DNA of 64,000 nucleotides from Anastrepha obliqua (Eukaryota; Arthropoda; Insecta; Diptera; Tephritidae). Under the pieces are notes generated by a model. That model saw only the letters and a program-made list of their open reading frames with translations. It did not search any database and was not told where the DNA came from. Positions 1-11,172 of the stretch are shown in pieces. Location of the stretch: positions 127,223,784-127,287,783 of the forward strand of contig NC_072893.1 of NCBI RefSeq assembly GCF_027943255.1, read 5' to 3'. Within the stretch, counting starts at the first letter, position 1. The number at the start of each line of letters is the position of its first letter. A program made the translations under genes and the position numbers.

Positions 1-110
1 CGCCTCCGAATGGCAGATGGCTTTTATGAGACTCTTTTTCATGGCTGAAATGCGCTCGGGGGTTTGCCATTGCCTACCGAAGAGTGTCGCCTGTTGAAAA
101 AACTATGAAG
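1..110 (-). repeat. Dispersed repeat, tephritid type, copy A
   Basis: Read on the minus strand this segment contains GGCAATGGCAAAC followed about 45 bases later by a TCTGCCATTCGGAG block. The same two blocks, in the same order, occur at 3567-3690 with the spacer between them shortened. I associate this unit with a common interspersed repeat of tephritid fruit fly genomes; that is memory, not a search. It is cut by the window edge. No coding potential is visible in it. Confidence 0.55.
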
Positions 111-229
111 GTCGAATTCAGGGTCAGCCGAATGGTGGCCACACACTATTATAGCCAAAAATGAAATTTTATTTTTAATAAAAAAGTTTAGAGGACATTT
201 AGTACATATCAAAATGGTGATTTATTACA

Positions 230-1110
230 GTATTTATTCTTGAAACATGAATTTTAAAGCAAAACACAGCTGTTTAAGAAACTTGGATATTGTAATTTAG
301 AATTTTTGGATATTGTGATTTAGAACTTTTGACCAAGTATTATAAACTTAGTACTAAATATTGTGTTCCATACTAATTGTTTCCTAATTTACAATAGAGC
401 TTTTAACTTTGTATTAAAAATTCAGTATTACAACTTTTTAATTGAGAAGTTTCGAGATTTTACTATAAATTTAATATTCAATAATGTGTTTATTACTGGA
501 TATTATAATTCACAGCTATTAACTTTGCACTAAAAATTTGGTACTAAATATTGTATTTAATACTGCGTATTCTAATTTAGAACTGTGACTTAATATTAAA
601 AGTTTAGCACTAAATAATGTGTTTAATACTTGTTATTATAATTCAGAACTTTTGACTTTGTACTAAATATTGTGCTTAAACCTGGATATTATAATTTTGA
701 ACATTTGACTTCGCACTTAAAATTTAGAACTAAATTCCATTTTTAGTGCTGGATATTGTAATTTAGAGCTTTTGGCTATGTACCAAAAATTTTGTACTAA
801 ATATTGTGCTTAAAACTGGAATTAACAATTTAGAACATTAGACTTTGTGCTGAAAATTTAGTATTAAATATTTTTTTTTATTCTGGATATTGTAATTTCG
901 AGCTTTTGACTTTGTACTAAAAGTCTAATACTAAATATTGTGCTTAAAACTGGATAATATAATTTAAAACATTTGACTTTGTGCTGATAATTTAGTACTA
1001 AACACTGTGCATAAAACTGGTTATAACACTTTAGAAATTTCAACTTAGTACTAAATGTCGTTTTTAATGCTGGGTATTGTAATTTTGAGCTTCTGAGTTA
1101 ATACTAAAAA
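230..1110. repeat. Degenerate ~66-bp tandem array
   Basis: A unit of about 66 bases recurs roughly thirteen times. Each copy has a TGGATATTRTAATTTAGAAC block, a TTGACTTTGTACTAAAA block and a TAGTACTAAATATTGTG block. The TAAATATTGTG-like block falls near 355, 545, 611, 661, 729, 797, 862, 931, 997 and 1053, so most spacings lie between 65 and 69. Copies are diverged, which suggests an old satellite-like array. The GTACTAAA core also appears in the arrays at 55.3 and 59.1 kb. Confidence 0.8.
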
Positions 1111-3094
1111 TGTATTGCTTTAATAAGTTTCCATCCATTTGCTTAGTTTTGCCGTAATATCTGGATTTAAAAGTTTTAAAATTATTTTCTAAAGTTCTTC
1201 TCAGTCTTGCCTTCAATGTTTAGATTGCATTAACGATTTCTTTTTTTGTTTTTTTTTATATTTTTTAATAAAGTGTAAGTCCTTTCCATTTTGTTTTCAG
1301 TATTGCCTTCACTATTTAGATTGAATTTCAATAATTTAGTAATTTTTAATCCTTTCCAATCATTTATTTCTTTAAAGCAGCCTTTCTTTTTTGCCACCAA
1401 TTCCTTAAATTATTTCTCAGTTTTCTTGCTGTCTTACCTTCCTAAAGCTCTTTGGCTGCACTTGTAGTATGTACTTTTTCACTCTATTTAAATTTCAATC
1501 TGTTTTTGTTTATTTTTTGATAAATATCTGATCTTTGGCAGTGGCTGCAGCCTGAGTCAAATTTTCACTTATTATTTCACAAAATATCTAATCAAATGAG
1601 AATTTTCTCACCAAACCAGATAAATGTATATATAAATGTATACATATAGATACACACATCATTACATATACCATTACATAGCTAAATTAGTGTCTTGTCA
1701 CCATAACCAACTGCGACAAAGGCTTAAACCGCTTAACTGTCTTGAAATTGCCAAAATAATAGTAGCTTTGTCTACCTTTGCAGAACTCTTATGAGGCACA
1801 CACGCATATTCTAACCCATCCATGCTATTGTTGCCGCCTCTGCCACTGCTTGTCAACACTCTCATCATCTCCCTCTCTCTAGCTTTCTTTGTCTTTCTCC
1901 TTTTGGCTGCCAACCACAATGCGGCTTTATTGTTTTTGCGGTTAAATGCACGTTTCCAAGCAACATCTGAACCAATAGACATTTCATCATCAAATTATGC
2001 TGAAGCTAAGCTCGATGCAAAGCCCCTCTATTTATAATCGTTGTTGTTGTTATTGTTATTGTTATCGGTCAGCTCATATTGCCCAATGAATGAATGAGCC
2101 TTTGTCTTTATGTTGAATGGAATTTGCAATTCCAGTTCACAGCGGTAGCAGCAACAGCAGCGGCAACAACAATAACACAATAAAACATTCTACAAATTTA
2201 ATACAAATTGAACATTAATCATAAGCCACAGCCAGTATGCCACTTTATAATTAGCTTCAATGAATTGAAACCACACAATTCCAATATTGGCTATGCTTTT
2301 CATTGGAACGCACAAGCCAAAATCAGCAGATAGTAAAGCCCCATTGGGGGACAATTTGTCCTATTTACTGCACACTTATGGAATCTAATTTGGAATCTAA
2401 ACAGTAAAAAGAAATAGAAGAAGAATTCGCAGGTAATTTTAAATTTTTTAGTTTTTAGTCAAATTTTTAGATTTTAAGGCGAGCTGCAGTGGCGAGTTGA
2501 AATGAAAAAAAAATGCCCTCTAGGAATTAAAATTTAATCCATAACATCATTATAGGTTACAAGGTAATATATAATTTGTGAAATCAAAAACCCAGTGAGC
2601 CAGCAATCAGCGGAATGGCGCTCATCAGACAAATAAAATTTTAAAAGACCAAGACAATTTTTTTTTTATCATTTTCAATGACTGTCATTGTGTGGTCCAC
2701 TCCGCCTAGGTATGTAGTGCTATTTGAGTAAGGGAATTTTCCTCTCATGATTCCCATGGCGATTAATAGGAAGTGAGTAATTGAACAAATTTTTATTTTA
2801 TTAATATATTCCGACTAATATTTGAATAGCAGATGTTTGCCATGGTTGACAAGTATTTATAACTACACGAAAACATTTAGACGGAAAAATCCACGCTATA
2901 ACCTTCGCAAAAAAATAGTTTTTTCTGTAAAGTAAACTTTAATATGATGCTGGCAACCACCCTTTGCTTAAGAATATTCAAAATAAAATAGATTTTAATG
3001 AATAAATTTATATTTCTTAAGAAAAGTAAAAGTCAGCTCATATTTGCACAAACTCCGCATGTCCAGCGTACTCCATCTATTAACAATAAAAATA
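1111..3094. other. Unassigned AT-rich DNA
   Basis: No gene or recognisable element is visible. There are T-rich tracts, a short CA/TA-rich stretch near 1626-1680, a CAGCAA-type simple repeat near 2138-2175, and a 71-codon frame at 1822-2037 without family resemblance. Confidence 0.6.
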
Positions 3095-3950
3095 AATGGC
3101 GCTTACACCCTTTGCTCAAGCTCAGATCTATGCCGTAATCAATGCAACTGAGTTAGCCTTGGAATATACTCCCCTCGACACTCGCACCGTCATCTTAATC
3201 GATAGTTAAACTACTATTACAACAATAAAGGCTGTAGTGACTAGCCCGAAATGCGGGCAACACTGCGGATTCAAAATGGGCCAGCTCTGCGAGAATAAAC
3301 ACAACTTACTGGGTATTAGGGCGCAAGGGTATAGAAAGAAATAAGTTAGTTGACAAGCTTGCTGGGGCAGGCACCCGCATGCCTGGGGTGAGTATGTCGA
3401 ACATTTACTCATCACTCTCTGTCTTGAAGACGGAACAAGATGAGGAACTAACTCTGGAATGAGAGAGCCTCGAAATCCCAAAATAATGCTACGAGCTTGC
3501 AACACGAAAATTACCAACTCGGTGATCACTCTCAAAGCAGGAATGCAAACTATTGCTTGGATTACTAATAGCGGTCCCCCTCGGCAGGCAATGGCAAACA
3601 TAAAAAATCATTTGCCGTTCCGAATCGGCTAAAAACTGTAGGTCCCTCCATTTGTACAACAATAGGACGAAGAGCTCAGCCTACTAACAAAAATGTTGCT
3701 TCTTTCATTGACCATATATTGTCTCACTTCATATCACGCAGTTAAAGTGAGATTTGTTCAAAACGACGCATGTATCTTATGCGAAGAAGAAAGGGGTGCG
3801 TTAGAACACTTGCTTCGCCACTGCCCTACTCTAAACAAAACTCGTTACAACTGTCTGGAATCGGTATACTTTTCAGCTCCGAAGGATATGGCGGAGAACG
3901 ATAAAAAGCATGCCGGATGCCTGAGCACTTCAACAACAGAAAAAAATCGA
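3095..3950 (+). pseudogene. LINE ORF2 C-terminal remnant (RNase H-like plus Cys/His tail)
   Basis: The first part (about 3110-3210) reads AQIYAVINATELALE followed by TVILIDS, which resembles the ELA and DS motifs of a LINE-encoded RNase H domain. After stops and an inserted dispersed repeat, 3720-3930 reads VRFVQNDACILCEEE and then ALEHLLRHCPTLNKTR. The C-x2-C, H and C spacing there is the Cys/His tail of LINEs that carry RNase H (I, R1 or LOA-like). The element would have used this region for cDNA synthesis; it is now broken by several stops and a frameshift. The upstream reverse transcriptase is not present. Clade is uncertain. Confidence 0.6.
3567..3690 (+). repeat. Dispersed repeat, tephritid type, copy B
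   Basis: It contains CTCGGCAGGCAATGGCAAAC, then TTTGCCGTTCCGAATCGGC, then CTGTAGGTCCCTCCATTTGT and a GAGCTCAGCC block. The first two blocks match copy A (1-110, minus). The last two match copy C (50195-50310, minus). It lies between the two halves of a LINE remnant. Confidence 0.6.
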
Positions 3951-4655
3951 TGAAGTGAAGAAAATGGTATTACCAATCGTCGAATCACCGTTAGAGAAGT
4001 TGCTGAGGACATAGACATATCGATTGGCTCGTGCCATTCGATTTTTTCAATGATTTGTGCATGACACGGGCCGCCGCAAAATTCGTACCAAAACTGCTCA
4101 ACTTCGACGTGGAAACCAAAGCTTAATCATCTCAATGGAAGCTGCCCCACGAACCAAGACCGAAAAAAGCGCCCCAAGTGCGGTCGAATGTAAAAGTTTT
4201 GCTTATCGTTTTCTTCGATTGCAGGGGCGTGTTGCATCATGAGTTCTTGCCACAGAGTAAAACGGTCAATAAGGAATATTACCCGCCCGGATTTGTAGAA
4301 GAACAAAAATTTGCTCTTGCATGACGATAACGCCCCTGCTCACACATCGTTGCTTATGCGCGACTTAAGCCACCGTATTCCTCAGATCTGTGACTTCTTC
4401 TTCTTCCCGAAACTGAAGAGGCCCATGAAAGGACGACGCTATGCTACGATTGACAAGATAAAGACGGCATCGAAGGAAGAGCTGAACAAGATAAAAAAAA
4501 ATATTTTTTGAAGTGCTTCGAAGATTGGAAAAACAGCACAAGTGCATAATAGTTCATGGGGATTGCTTTGAAGGGGACAAAATGGATATTAATGAATAAA
4601 TAAATAATTTTTGAAAAAAAAACACAAAGTTTGCGATACTTTTTGAACACATCAT
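3950..4655 (+). pseudogene. Degenerate mariner transposase
   Basis: Three frames together give the order of a mariner transposase. The N-terminal helix-turn-helix part is at about 3970-4060 (NRRITVREVAEDIDISIG-like). Around 4080-4250 there are NQSLIISMEA and KVLLIVFFDCRGVLHHEFL-like stretches. At 4307-4345 the second catalytic Asp motif reads LLHDDNAPAHTSLL. Then come FFFPKLKRPMKGRRYATID and a C terminus ending near 4600. Internal deletions remove the first catalytic region and part of the linker before the third Asp. The frame organisation resembles the mariner lineage related to SETMAR. Terminal repeats could not be paired. It is certainly non-functional. Confidence 0.8.
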
Positions 4656-5139
4656 GGGTATTTAAAAGTCCATCTAGAACCTGATAATTTAATTATAGGC
4701 CTTTATCGTTTGAGCTTGATAACTAAAATAACATCTGCGATCTATTTAAAATTTAGTTCGTGGTTAACCATTTCCAAATTCTGTTGGAAACTGCGCCCCC
4801 AAAAAACTGAATAAAGCTTTGTTGAATATGAACATTTTTACTGAAAAATCATGTATTCAAATGAAATACACTCTCATTTTGGAGCCTACGCTAGTAAACA
4901 GAATTGTCACATTTAGGAGTCGGAGCATTCACACTTTGTTATGAAAAGCCAATGCGTCCAGGACGAACGATTATTCGGTTAAGATTTTGATGGGGATGCA
5001 CCATTCAATTTGTTTTTATTTTTTTCGAAAATGACCACGCAGCCGCGCTTACAGTCTATGCCTAGCACCACCGTACCATTTTGAAAGATTTTTTTCTTCA
5101 TTCATTTCAAGAGCACAAGCCACCCAAATATTCTAGTGT
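4656..5139. other. Unassigned DNA
   Basis: Lies between a mariner remnant and a LINE remnant. I see no gene, terminal repeat or structured repeat in it. Confidence 0.5.
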
Positions 5140-5510
5140 TCTATATTTTACGCACTATCTTCAAAAATCGAAATATAAGGCGAAACGTGAATTCAATAAG
5201 AAATCTTTATGCTGCTCTTGGTCATCTTCTTATTCATCCCGTGCTTTTTTCAATATTTCCTTCCAGTATTAAATGCAAAGTGTGGCAGTTGGTGTTTCTC
5301 ATTAACTGTCCAAGATAAGCTGTTTTGGGATGTTTTATTGCTTGTACAAGTTGCCGATCTTGTTTAACTCATCGTAGAACCTCATTGTTAGAAACCAGAT
5401 CGGTCCATGGAATTTTCAGAATTTGTCTAAAAAACCACATTTCGAGGACCTCAAGTCTGTTGATGTCAGCGCCTTTCAGCGTCCTACATTATAGAGCACA
5501 GACCACACAT
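5140..5510 (-). pseudogene. LINE ORF2 C-terminal fragment, minus strand
   Basis: The minus strand reads RTLKGADINRLEVLEMWFFR, then QILKIPWTDLVSNNEVLR, a stop, then QLVQAIKHPKTAYLGQLMRN and LHLILEGNIEKSTG. This is the region downstream of the palm and thumb in endonuclease-type LINE reverse transcriptases, where an aromatic ILKIPW motif and a TAYLGH-like motif are typical. Several stops are present. It is collinear with the minus-strand reverse transcriptase fragment at 8480-8985. The two could be one old element separated by the plus-strand LINE at 5550-8452; about 130 residues would then be missing between them. Confidence 0.7.
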
Positions 5511-5731
5511 AAAATTTCACAAATATGTATGAAGTCCACGCAAGTGGGGAAAGTTACTGATCGCCATTCACTTGGGAGTGGCCAGGACGATTCTTCTGCA
5601 TATGGTTCAAGCAGCTCACAACGTCCGGGATTAGCCCACGTATCCTCTGGGTAGCTTCCGAACACCCGTTCGGGAGTTAGCTAACGTGAGAAGGCGAAGC
5701 ATCCCAGCATCCCACTTAAAAAGACCCCCCA

Positions 5732-6440
5732 ATGAAAGCAGCAACAACGCCTCGGATGAGAACTTCCAACACTGATGACGACCCCTGCAAACAAAATAAT
5801 GAATACCATTTGAGGGCATGCACCTGGAATGTCCGGTCCCTTAATGGGGAAGGTGCCTCTGCCCGGCTGGTTGATGTCCTCGTGGGAGTAAAGGCTGACA
5901 TCACTGCCATCCAAGAGATGCGATGAACGGGGCAAGGCAAGAAAACCATAGAACCTTGTGACATCTTCACAGCTGCCATGTAAAGGAGCGCAAATTCGGT
6001 GTCGAATTTGTTGTGGGAGAGAGAGTTCGTCGCCAAGTACTGTCGTTCACTCCGGTGGACAAGCGTCTCGCAACAATCGGCATCAAAGCCAGTTTTTTTA
6101 ACATATCGCTAATTTGCGCCCACGCCCCAACGGAAGAGAAGGACGATGCGACCAAAGATTCCTTCCATGAGCACCTGGAACGTTCCTACGAGTGCTGCCC
6201 CCACCACGACATAAAAATCGTGCTTGGCGACTTCAACGCCAGGGTGGGCAATTAGGGAATTTTTGGTCCCACAGTCGGAAAATTCAGCCTGCACAACGAA
6301 ACATCCGGACAGAGGCTGATCGACTTCGCCGGGGCCCGAAACATAGTAGTCTGCAGCACCACATTCCAGCATAAAAAGATACACCAAGCTACCTGGCTGT
6401 CTCCTGATCGAAAAACGCGAAACCAGATCGATCATGTTGT
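5732..6440 (+). pseudogene. RTE-like LINE endonuclease domain
   Basis: A start at 5732 leads to LRACTWNVRSLNGEG and ITAIQEMR, the first two motifs of LINE apurinic-type endonuclease; the E of QEM is the metal-binding residue. The expected Trp after QEMR is TGA. After a frameshift the 6013-6255 segment gives ICAHAPTEEKDDATKD and IVLGDFNARVG (the catalytic Asp/Asn pair). Another frameshift leads to TRNQIDHVVIDG at about 6420-6450. The final SDH motif expected about 20 residues later is absent, apparently deleted. The enzyme would nick target DNA to prime reverse transcription; this copy cannot. Confidence 0.85.
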
Positions 6441-6445
6441 GATAG

Positions 6446-8400
6446 ATGGAAGACACGCCTCTGTGCAGCGAAAAACGTCCATCTAACTACGCAAAGAATG
6501 TTCGACATCGAAAAGCTGCAATCACAACAGACAGCGAGAAGATTCGCCACTCGACTCTCAATCCTGCTCTCAGAGAGTACTGCCCAACAAACTGGTATGC
6601 ACGAGCAATGGAGCAACAAGAAGAAATCGGATTCCGGCGAGCCCAAAAAAACAGTTGGTACGACGAGGAATGTCATGCTGCCGCCGAAAGAAAAGATGCT
6701 GCCTATAGAGCAACGCTGCGATCAGGCGCAACGCGAGCCATGTGGGATCGCTACAGAGAGCTAAGAAAGGAAGAGAAACGTATTATTCGAAAGAAGAAAC
6801 AAGGGGCCGAAATACGTGAGCGCGAGGAGCTTGGGATGCTGGCCAATAGGGACAACGCCCGAAAATTCTACCAGAAAGTTCGGCGGCTTACAGAAGGTTT
6901 CAAGACCGGGGCATTTTCCCAAAGACGGCGAGTTGGTGACCGACATCCAGAGCATTCTTAAATTATGGAGGGAACACTTCTCGAACCTACTAAATAGTGA
7001 CAGCTGCGCATGTCACAGAGAATGTGAAGATCCCGATGCCCCAATCGTTGACGACGGAATTGATGTTCCGCTACCCGACCATGACGAGGTGAGAATAGCG
7101 ATAACGCGGCTAAAGAACAATAAAGCCGCGGGTCGGATGAAAGCATGCCTGCCGATTAGAATTTAAGTGTGCTCTGCCCAATCCACACGAACAGCGATCC
7201 TGCAATTTGTGCCAATTACCGCGGGATTAGTCTTCTAAATATCGCCTATAAGGTTCTAGCGAGCGTATTGTGTGAAAGGCTGAAGCCCAACGTCAACCAA
7301 CTGATTGGACCTTATCAGTGTGGCTTCAGGCCGGGAAAGTCTACAATCGACCAAATATTCACAATACGCCAAATCTCGGAAAAGACCCACGAAAGGAGAA
7401 TCGACACACACCATCTTTTCGTCGACTACAAAGCTGCATTCGACAATACGCAAAGGAGTTACTTGTATGCCGCGGTGTCTGAATTTGGTATACCCGCAAA
7501 ACTAATAGGGCTATGCAAGGTAACGTTGCTCAACACCGGTAGCGCCGTCAGAATTGGGAAGGACCTCTCCGAGCCGTTTGATACCAAACAAGGTTTCAGA
7601 CAAGGTGACTCGCTGTCATGTGACTTCTTTAACCTTATGTTGGAGAGGATCGGACGAGCCGCAGAACTTAATCGCTCACGCACAATATTTTATAAGAGCA
7701 ATTGTTGGCGTATACCGATGATATCGATATCATCGGCCTTAACAACCGCGCTGTTAGTTCTGCCTTCTCCAAACTGGATAAAGAGGCAAAGCGAATGGGT
7801 TTGGTGGTGAACGAGGACAAAACGAAGTACCTCCTGTCATCAAACAAACAGTCGGCGCACTCGCGTATCGGCACCCACGTCACTGTAGACAGTTATAATT
7901 TCGAGGTTGTAAAAGACTTCGTTTATTTAGGAACCAGCATTAACACCGATAACAATGTCAGCCTTGAAATCCAACATACAATCTCTCTTGCCAACAAGTG
8001 CTACTTTGAACTAAGTAGGCAATTGAGCAGTAAAGTCCTCTCTCGCCGAACAAAACTAACACTCTACAAGCTCTCATTATGCCCATCGTAGCGTTCCGAT
8101 GAAGCGACGCTTGGAGTGTTTGAGCGAAAGATTCTGGACCTTTGCCCGTTGGCAACGGCGCTTATCGCAGGCGATGGAGCGAGGAGCTGTAGGAACTGTA
8201 AGAGCTGTACGACGACATAGACATAGCGCAGCGAATAAAGATCCAGCGGCTAAGTTGGCTGGGTGATGGCGTCCGAATGGATACAAACGCTCCTGCTCTG
8301 AAAGTATTCGATGCGGTACCAGCTGATGGTAGTAGAGGAAGAGGAATGCCTCCTCTGCGTTGGAAAGATCAGGTGGAGAAGGACTTGGCGCTTTGTTAAA
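6446..8400 (+). pseudogene. RTE-like LINE reverse transcriptase domain
   Basis: 6446-6950 is a charged linker with NSWYDEECHAAAERKDAAYR. At 7100-7140 the RT begins with ITRLKNNKAAG, then a deletion of roughly 45 codons. 7190-7700 gives NYRGISLLNIAYKVLASVL, YQCGFRPGKSTIDQI, motif A (VDYKAAFD) and motif B (QGFRQGDSL). The catalytic box at about 7704 reads AYTDD instead of AYADD. Motifs D and E follow (VVNEDKTKYLL, FVYLGTSI). The C terminus, after frameshifts, has IQRLSWLG and MDTNAPALKVFDAVPA. The 50419-51203 copy preserves the end better. At least four frame breaks make it a pseudogene. Confidence 0.88.
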
Positions 8401-8479
8401 CTCGGCCAAAATCGCATAAGCGGTTATCGCGCCAATTAAGAAGAAGAAGAATTTTGCTGTGTTGTGTATTATTTATTTA

Positions 8480-8985
8480 GTATCGTTTGCAAATCACTTA
8501 AATTATCTGCGCTCCATTAACCTTTATGCCTTCATATGAATTCAAAAGAGCTGCATGAAAGATTTTCTCAGCATAGATGTTTCAAAGGAGAGGTGATAAT
8601 ATTGAGTACATCTTTGCCTAACGCCTTTACGTATAGGGATTTTAGTTGAGTTTCCATTTCCAACATTAATTTCGGCCATCTGGTTTCAATAAAGGTGCCT
8701 TAAACATCGTAACTCTTTTGTGTCGATGTCGAGTGATGCAAGGATGCCAAAGATCTTGTCATATTGCACTGTGTCGAAAGCATTTTCATAGTCTTGAAAA
8801 TACATGAATACATCCTTTTGCAAATATTCGCAATTTTGGGCAAAACCATGCACATAAAACAGCGCTGCACGAGTTCCCATTACATTTCTAAATCCAAAAT
8901 GCATAGGGCCCATGGCTTCTTTACATTTTTTATAAATTCTGTTGTGTATTATTGTTATGTGTAGCTTAATGAAATTGCAAACGTT
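8480..8985 (-). pseudogene. LINE reverse transcriptase fragment, minus strand
   Basis: Reading the minus strand from about 8970: TIIHNRIYKKCKEAMGPM, HFGFRNVMGTRAALF, motif A in YFQDYENAFDTVQYDKIF, then IPIRKGVRQRC (motif B). A frame-shifted stretch equivalent to FNIYAEKIFHAALLNSYEG follows, and FANDT (motif C, FADD expected). It stops abruptly after motif C near 8480. A 14-base sequence at 8940-8953, inside the coding part, is repeated at 8460-8473 just beyond the break. It is a relic of a different LINE family from the adjacent RTE-like element and probably belongs with 5140-5510. Confidence 0.8.
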
Positions 8986-8989
8986 GGTT

Positions 8990-10429
8990 GCAACGGCCTG
9001 TAAAAATTTTCGTTGCCGTATTTTCTAATAAACTCAGAAATATTCTCAAATATTATTCATACGCCAAGCAGCTTCTATCTAATATAATATATGGTATGTA
9101 TGTACAATATATAATATTAAAATTATCTTTCGCTAAGTTATTTCTTTAAATAAGACATTAAAAAGTTGTCATAGGCTTCATAACCTTTGTATCCAGTCTG
9201 CTAAATTATAACAAAAGCTCGAAAACAAAAATTGAGCGTTAATATATATTTTTTTTCTTTTCCTTCTTTTTGTGGCACAACTTTAACAACCATAAAGCAT
9301 TTATCAGCCATTTGCGTCTATCAAAAAATTATACAGCATATGCCCCTCAAGTCTATCGACATTGACAACGTCTCCTTAGCACTAATACCATCAGCTAATA
9401 TGTTGCTTTTGTTTTTGCTGATGCGCAACAGCTGTCTGCAAGTCTCGCCAGCTACACACAATACGCCAACAAGCCTACTTATAGGATCTAAACTAAAGAA
9501 AAAAGTCCCAAAAACAAAAGACATATGAGCCGAGACAGTTTCAAATGAAATACTTTACAGATATTCTCTAGATTTTTTTATCACATCTACTCTACCCACT
9601 GCTAAAGCTGGGGCAGCAAAAATATGCTGTCGCTTCAGTATTAGTACACCGTATCTAGCTGTCTGTCTGTCCGTCGCAACTGCTTATTTTTTCTCCTGCT
9701 ACATGCTTGATTCGCTTTTTCAGGCTTTCTACTGAGTGCGGCGACTATTTTCAGTTACTTTCTCATTATTATTTTTTTTTTTTGCTCTTCTTATTGTTTT
9801 TATTGCACATTATTGTAGCGTCTATTTTTGTGCTGCTGCCATAAAGGAAACTTCAACCATATTTACTCAACTGTATGCCGATACAGAGCCACCTGGATTG
9901 AGTTGTGTGCAGTTGGCTTAGGTGGCACTGTGTTGGGGGCGTATACGCAACATCAGTTACAGCCGATTGTACAAATATTTTACGCTTTAATATAAAAATC
10001 AATTTATTTGTTGCTCTTATTTATGCTTTCATTTAGAAAAACAATGAAAAGTGATTTTATATATAGATTGTTTGTCTATGAGTGAAAGCATGAAAAATGA
10101 ATTTCTATTTTTAATCAACTCACTATTCTGTTTTAAAACTCTGGGATCTACATTGAAATTTGCGTCAAAAAAGTGATTGTGGATGATGTAGAGAACACAT
10201 CGAAATATAGTACGAAATGTTTCTTTCTGTCTCTTTACTTGTTCAAAATGCTGGTCTCCGTAATGACTGAATGGAATTTGACGGAATTTTCCATTAAGAA
10301 TAAGCAAATTTTCCAAGTAGGTTACGCTGGAAACATTACTCACCAAGTAGCGCTGGCTTCAAAGTTCCAAAACTTATAATAATATTCAGCTTACATTCCT
10401 AACTTATAATAGCTGGGAGAATACAAATA
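8990..10429. other. Unassigned AT-rich DNA
   Basis: No gene or element is recognised. Frames at 9232-9528 and 9736-9921 are low-complexity and without family resemblance. Confidence 0.5.
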
Positions 10430-10885
10430 TTTTTCCAAAAACAATTAATCGAAGGCGTACAAGCCTTGAACGCGTTCCACGTCAAGGGCGTCCAAAAACA
10501 GCGTCAACACTCGAAATCGCAGAAACAATACAGGAAATCGTATTGGAAAGTCGTCAAGTGACTGACAAAGGCTTAGCAGATTCCCTAGACATCTTATTGG
10601 GCAGTGTAAGTGGATTGAAGTATTGGGTTTCAGAAAGCTGTGTGCAAAATGGATGTTGCATTCGCTAACAATGGAACAAAAACACATTCGAATGCGACTT
10701 TCTTTACAACATCTTGAGCGTTTTGAAAGGATAAAATGGATTTTTTGTGTCGATTCATCACTACTGATGAGACTTGGGTCTATCACCAAGATTCTAAATC
10801 AAAACAAGAGGCTAAAAAGTGGTGTAAACCTGGTTTTTCGGATCCGAAACGGGTTCTTGTGCAAAAATCGACCAAGAAGGTACAG
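10430..10885 (+). pseudogene. Mariner transposase, N-terminal half, degenerate
   Basis: The first frame gives RVPRQGRPKTASTLEIAE and IVLESRQVTDKGLADSLDI, the second helix-turn-helix and GRP linker of mariner transposases. A frameshift then gives RKLCAKWMLHSLTMEQK and LQHLERFERI. A third frame gives FITTDETWVYH at about 10755-10790, the first catalytic Asp, followed by SDPKRVLVQKSTKK. The sequence ends at the left inverted repeat of the Tc3-like element. The missing C-terminal half occurs on the far side at 13550-13795, so the Tc3-like element probably inserted into this mariner. Confidence 0.75.
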
Positions 10886-10890
10886 TTGTA

Positions 10891-11105
10891 CATATTCGTT
10901 TAAACGCATTGCATTTTTTTCGTTTACTTTAGAACTGTTTTAAGATTACAACAATAACAACAACAAATATTCTTCCAAACTATTCGTTAAGGTAACAGTA
11001 AACCATCGTTGCATTTGTTTCTTATCTATTGCTTTTTGTTGTAAAATAACGGGTCTCTATTTAAAATTGTGCTTAAAAATGCTACATATTCGTATAAACG
11101 CATTT
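10891..11105 (+). repeat. Left inverted repeat of the Tc3-like element
   Basis: It pairs with 13067-13277 over its whole length with few mismatches. The outer motif ATTCGTTTAAACGCATT (about 10895-10911) recurs as ATTCGTATAAACGCATTT near 11088-11105. Its core CGTTTAAACG is a perfect palindrome. By analogy with Tc3, these are likely transposase binding sites. Confidence 0.88.
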
Positions 11106-11172
11106 TATTATTTAAATTTTTTTCTAATTCTTACAAAAATTAATTATTAATATTTTATTATTATAATAATTA

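Larger units (their letters stand above)
5550..8452 (+). mobile_element. RTE-like non-LTR retrotransposon, near full length, defective
   Basis: This carries an apurinic-type endonuclease followed by a reverse transcriptase and no gag-like ORF1, as in RTE-like elements. The 3' end is a short AAG repeat (8438-8451), not a poly(A) tail, which fits that group. The 5' limit is approximate, because I found no target-site duplication. A 5'-truncated second copy (50419-51203) ends in the same AAG run, which fixes the 3' end. Coding capacity is destroyed by a W-to-stop change at about 5924, frameshifts, and a deletion near 7140-7168. Clade assignment beyond RTE-like is uncertain. Confidence 0.85.

Noticed and set aside
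1822..2037. 71-codon Leu-rich frame as a membrane peptide
   Set aside because: Pyrimidine-rich low-complexity DNA gives Leu/Ser/Phe-rich frames by composition; there is also an overlapping open frame on the other strand.
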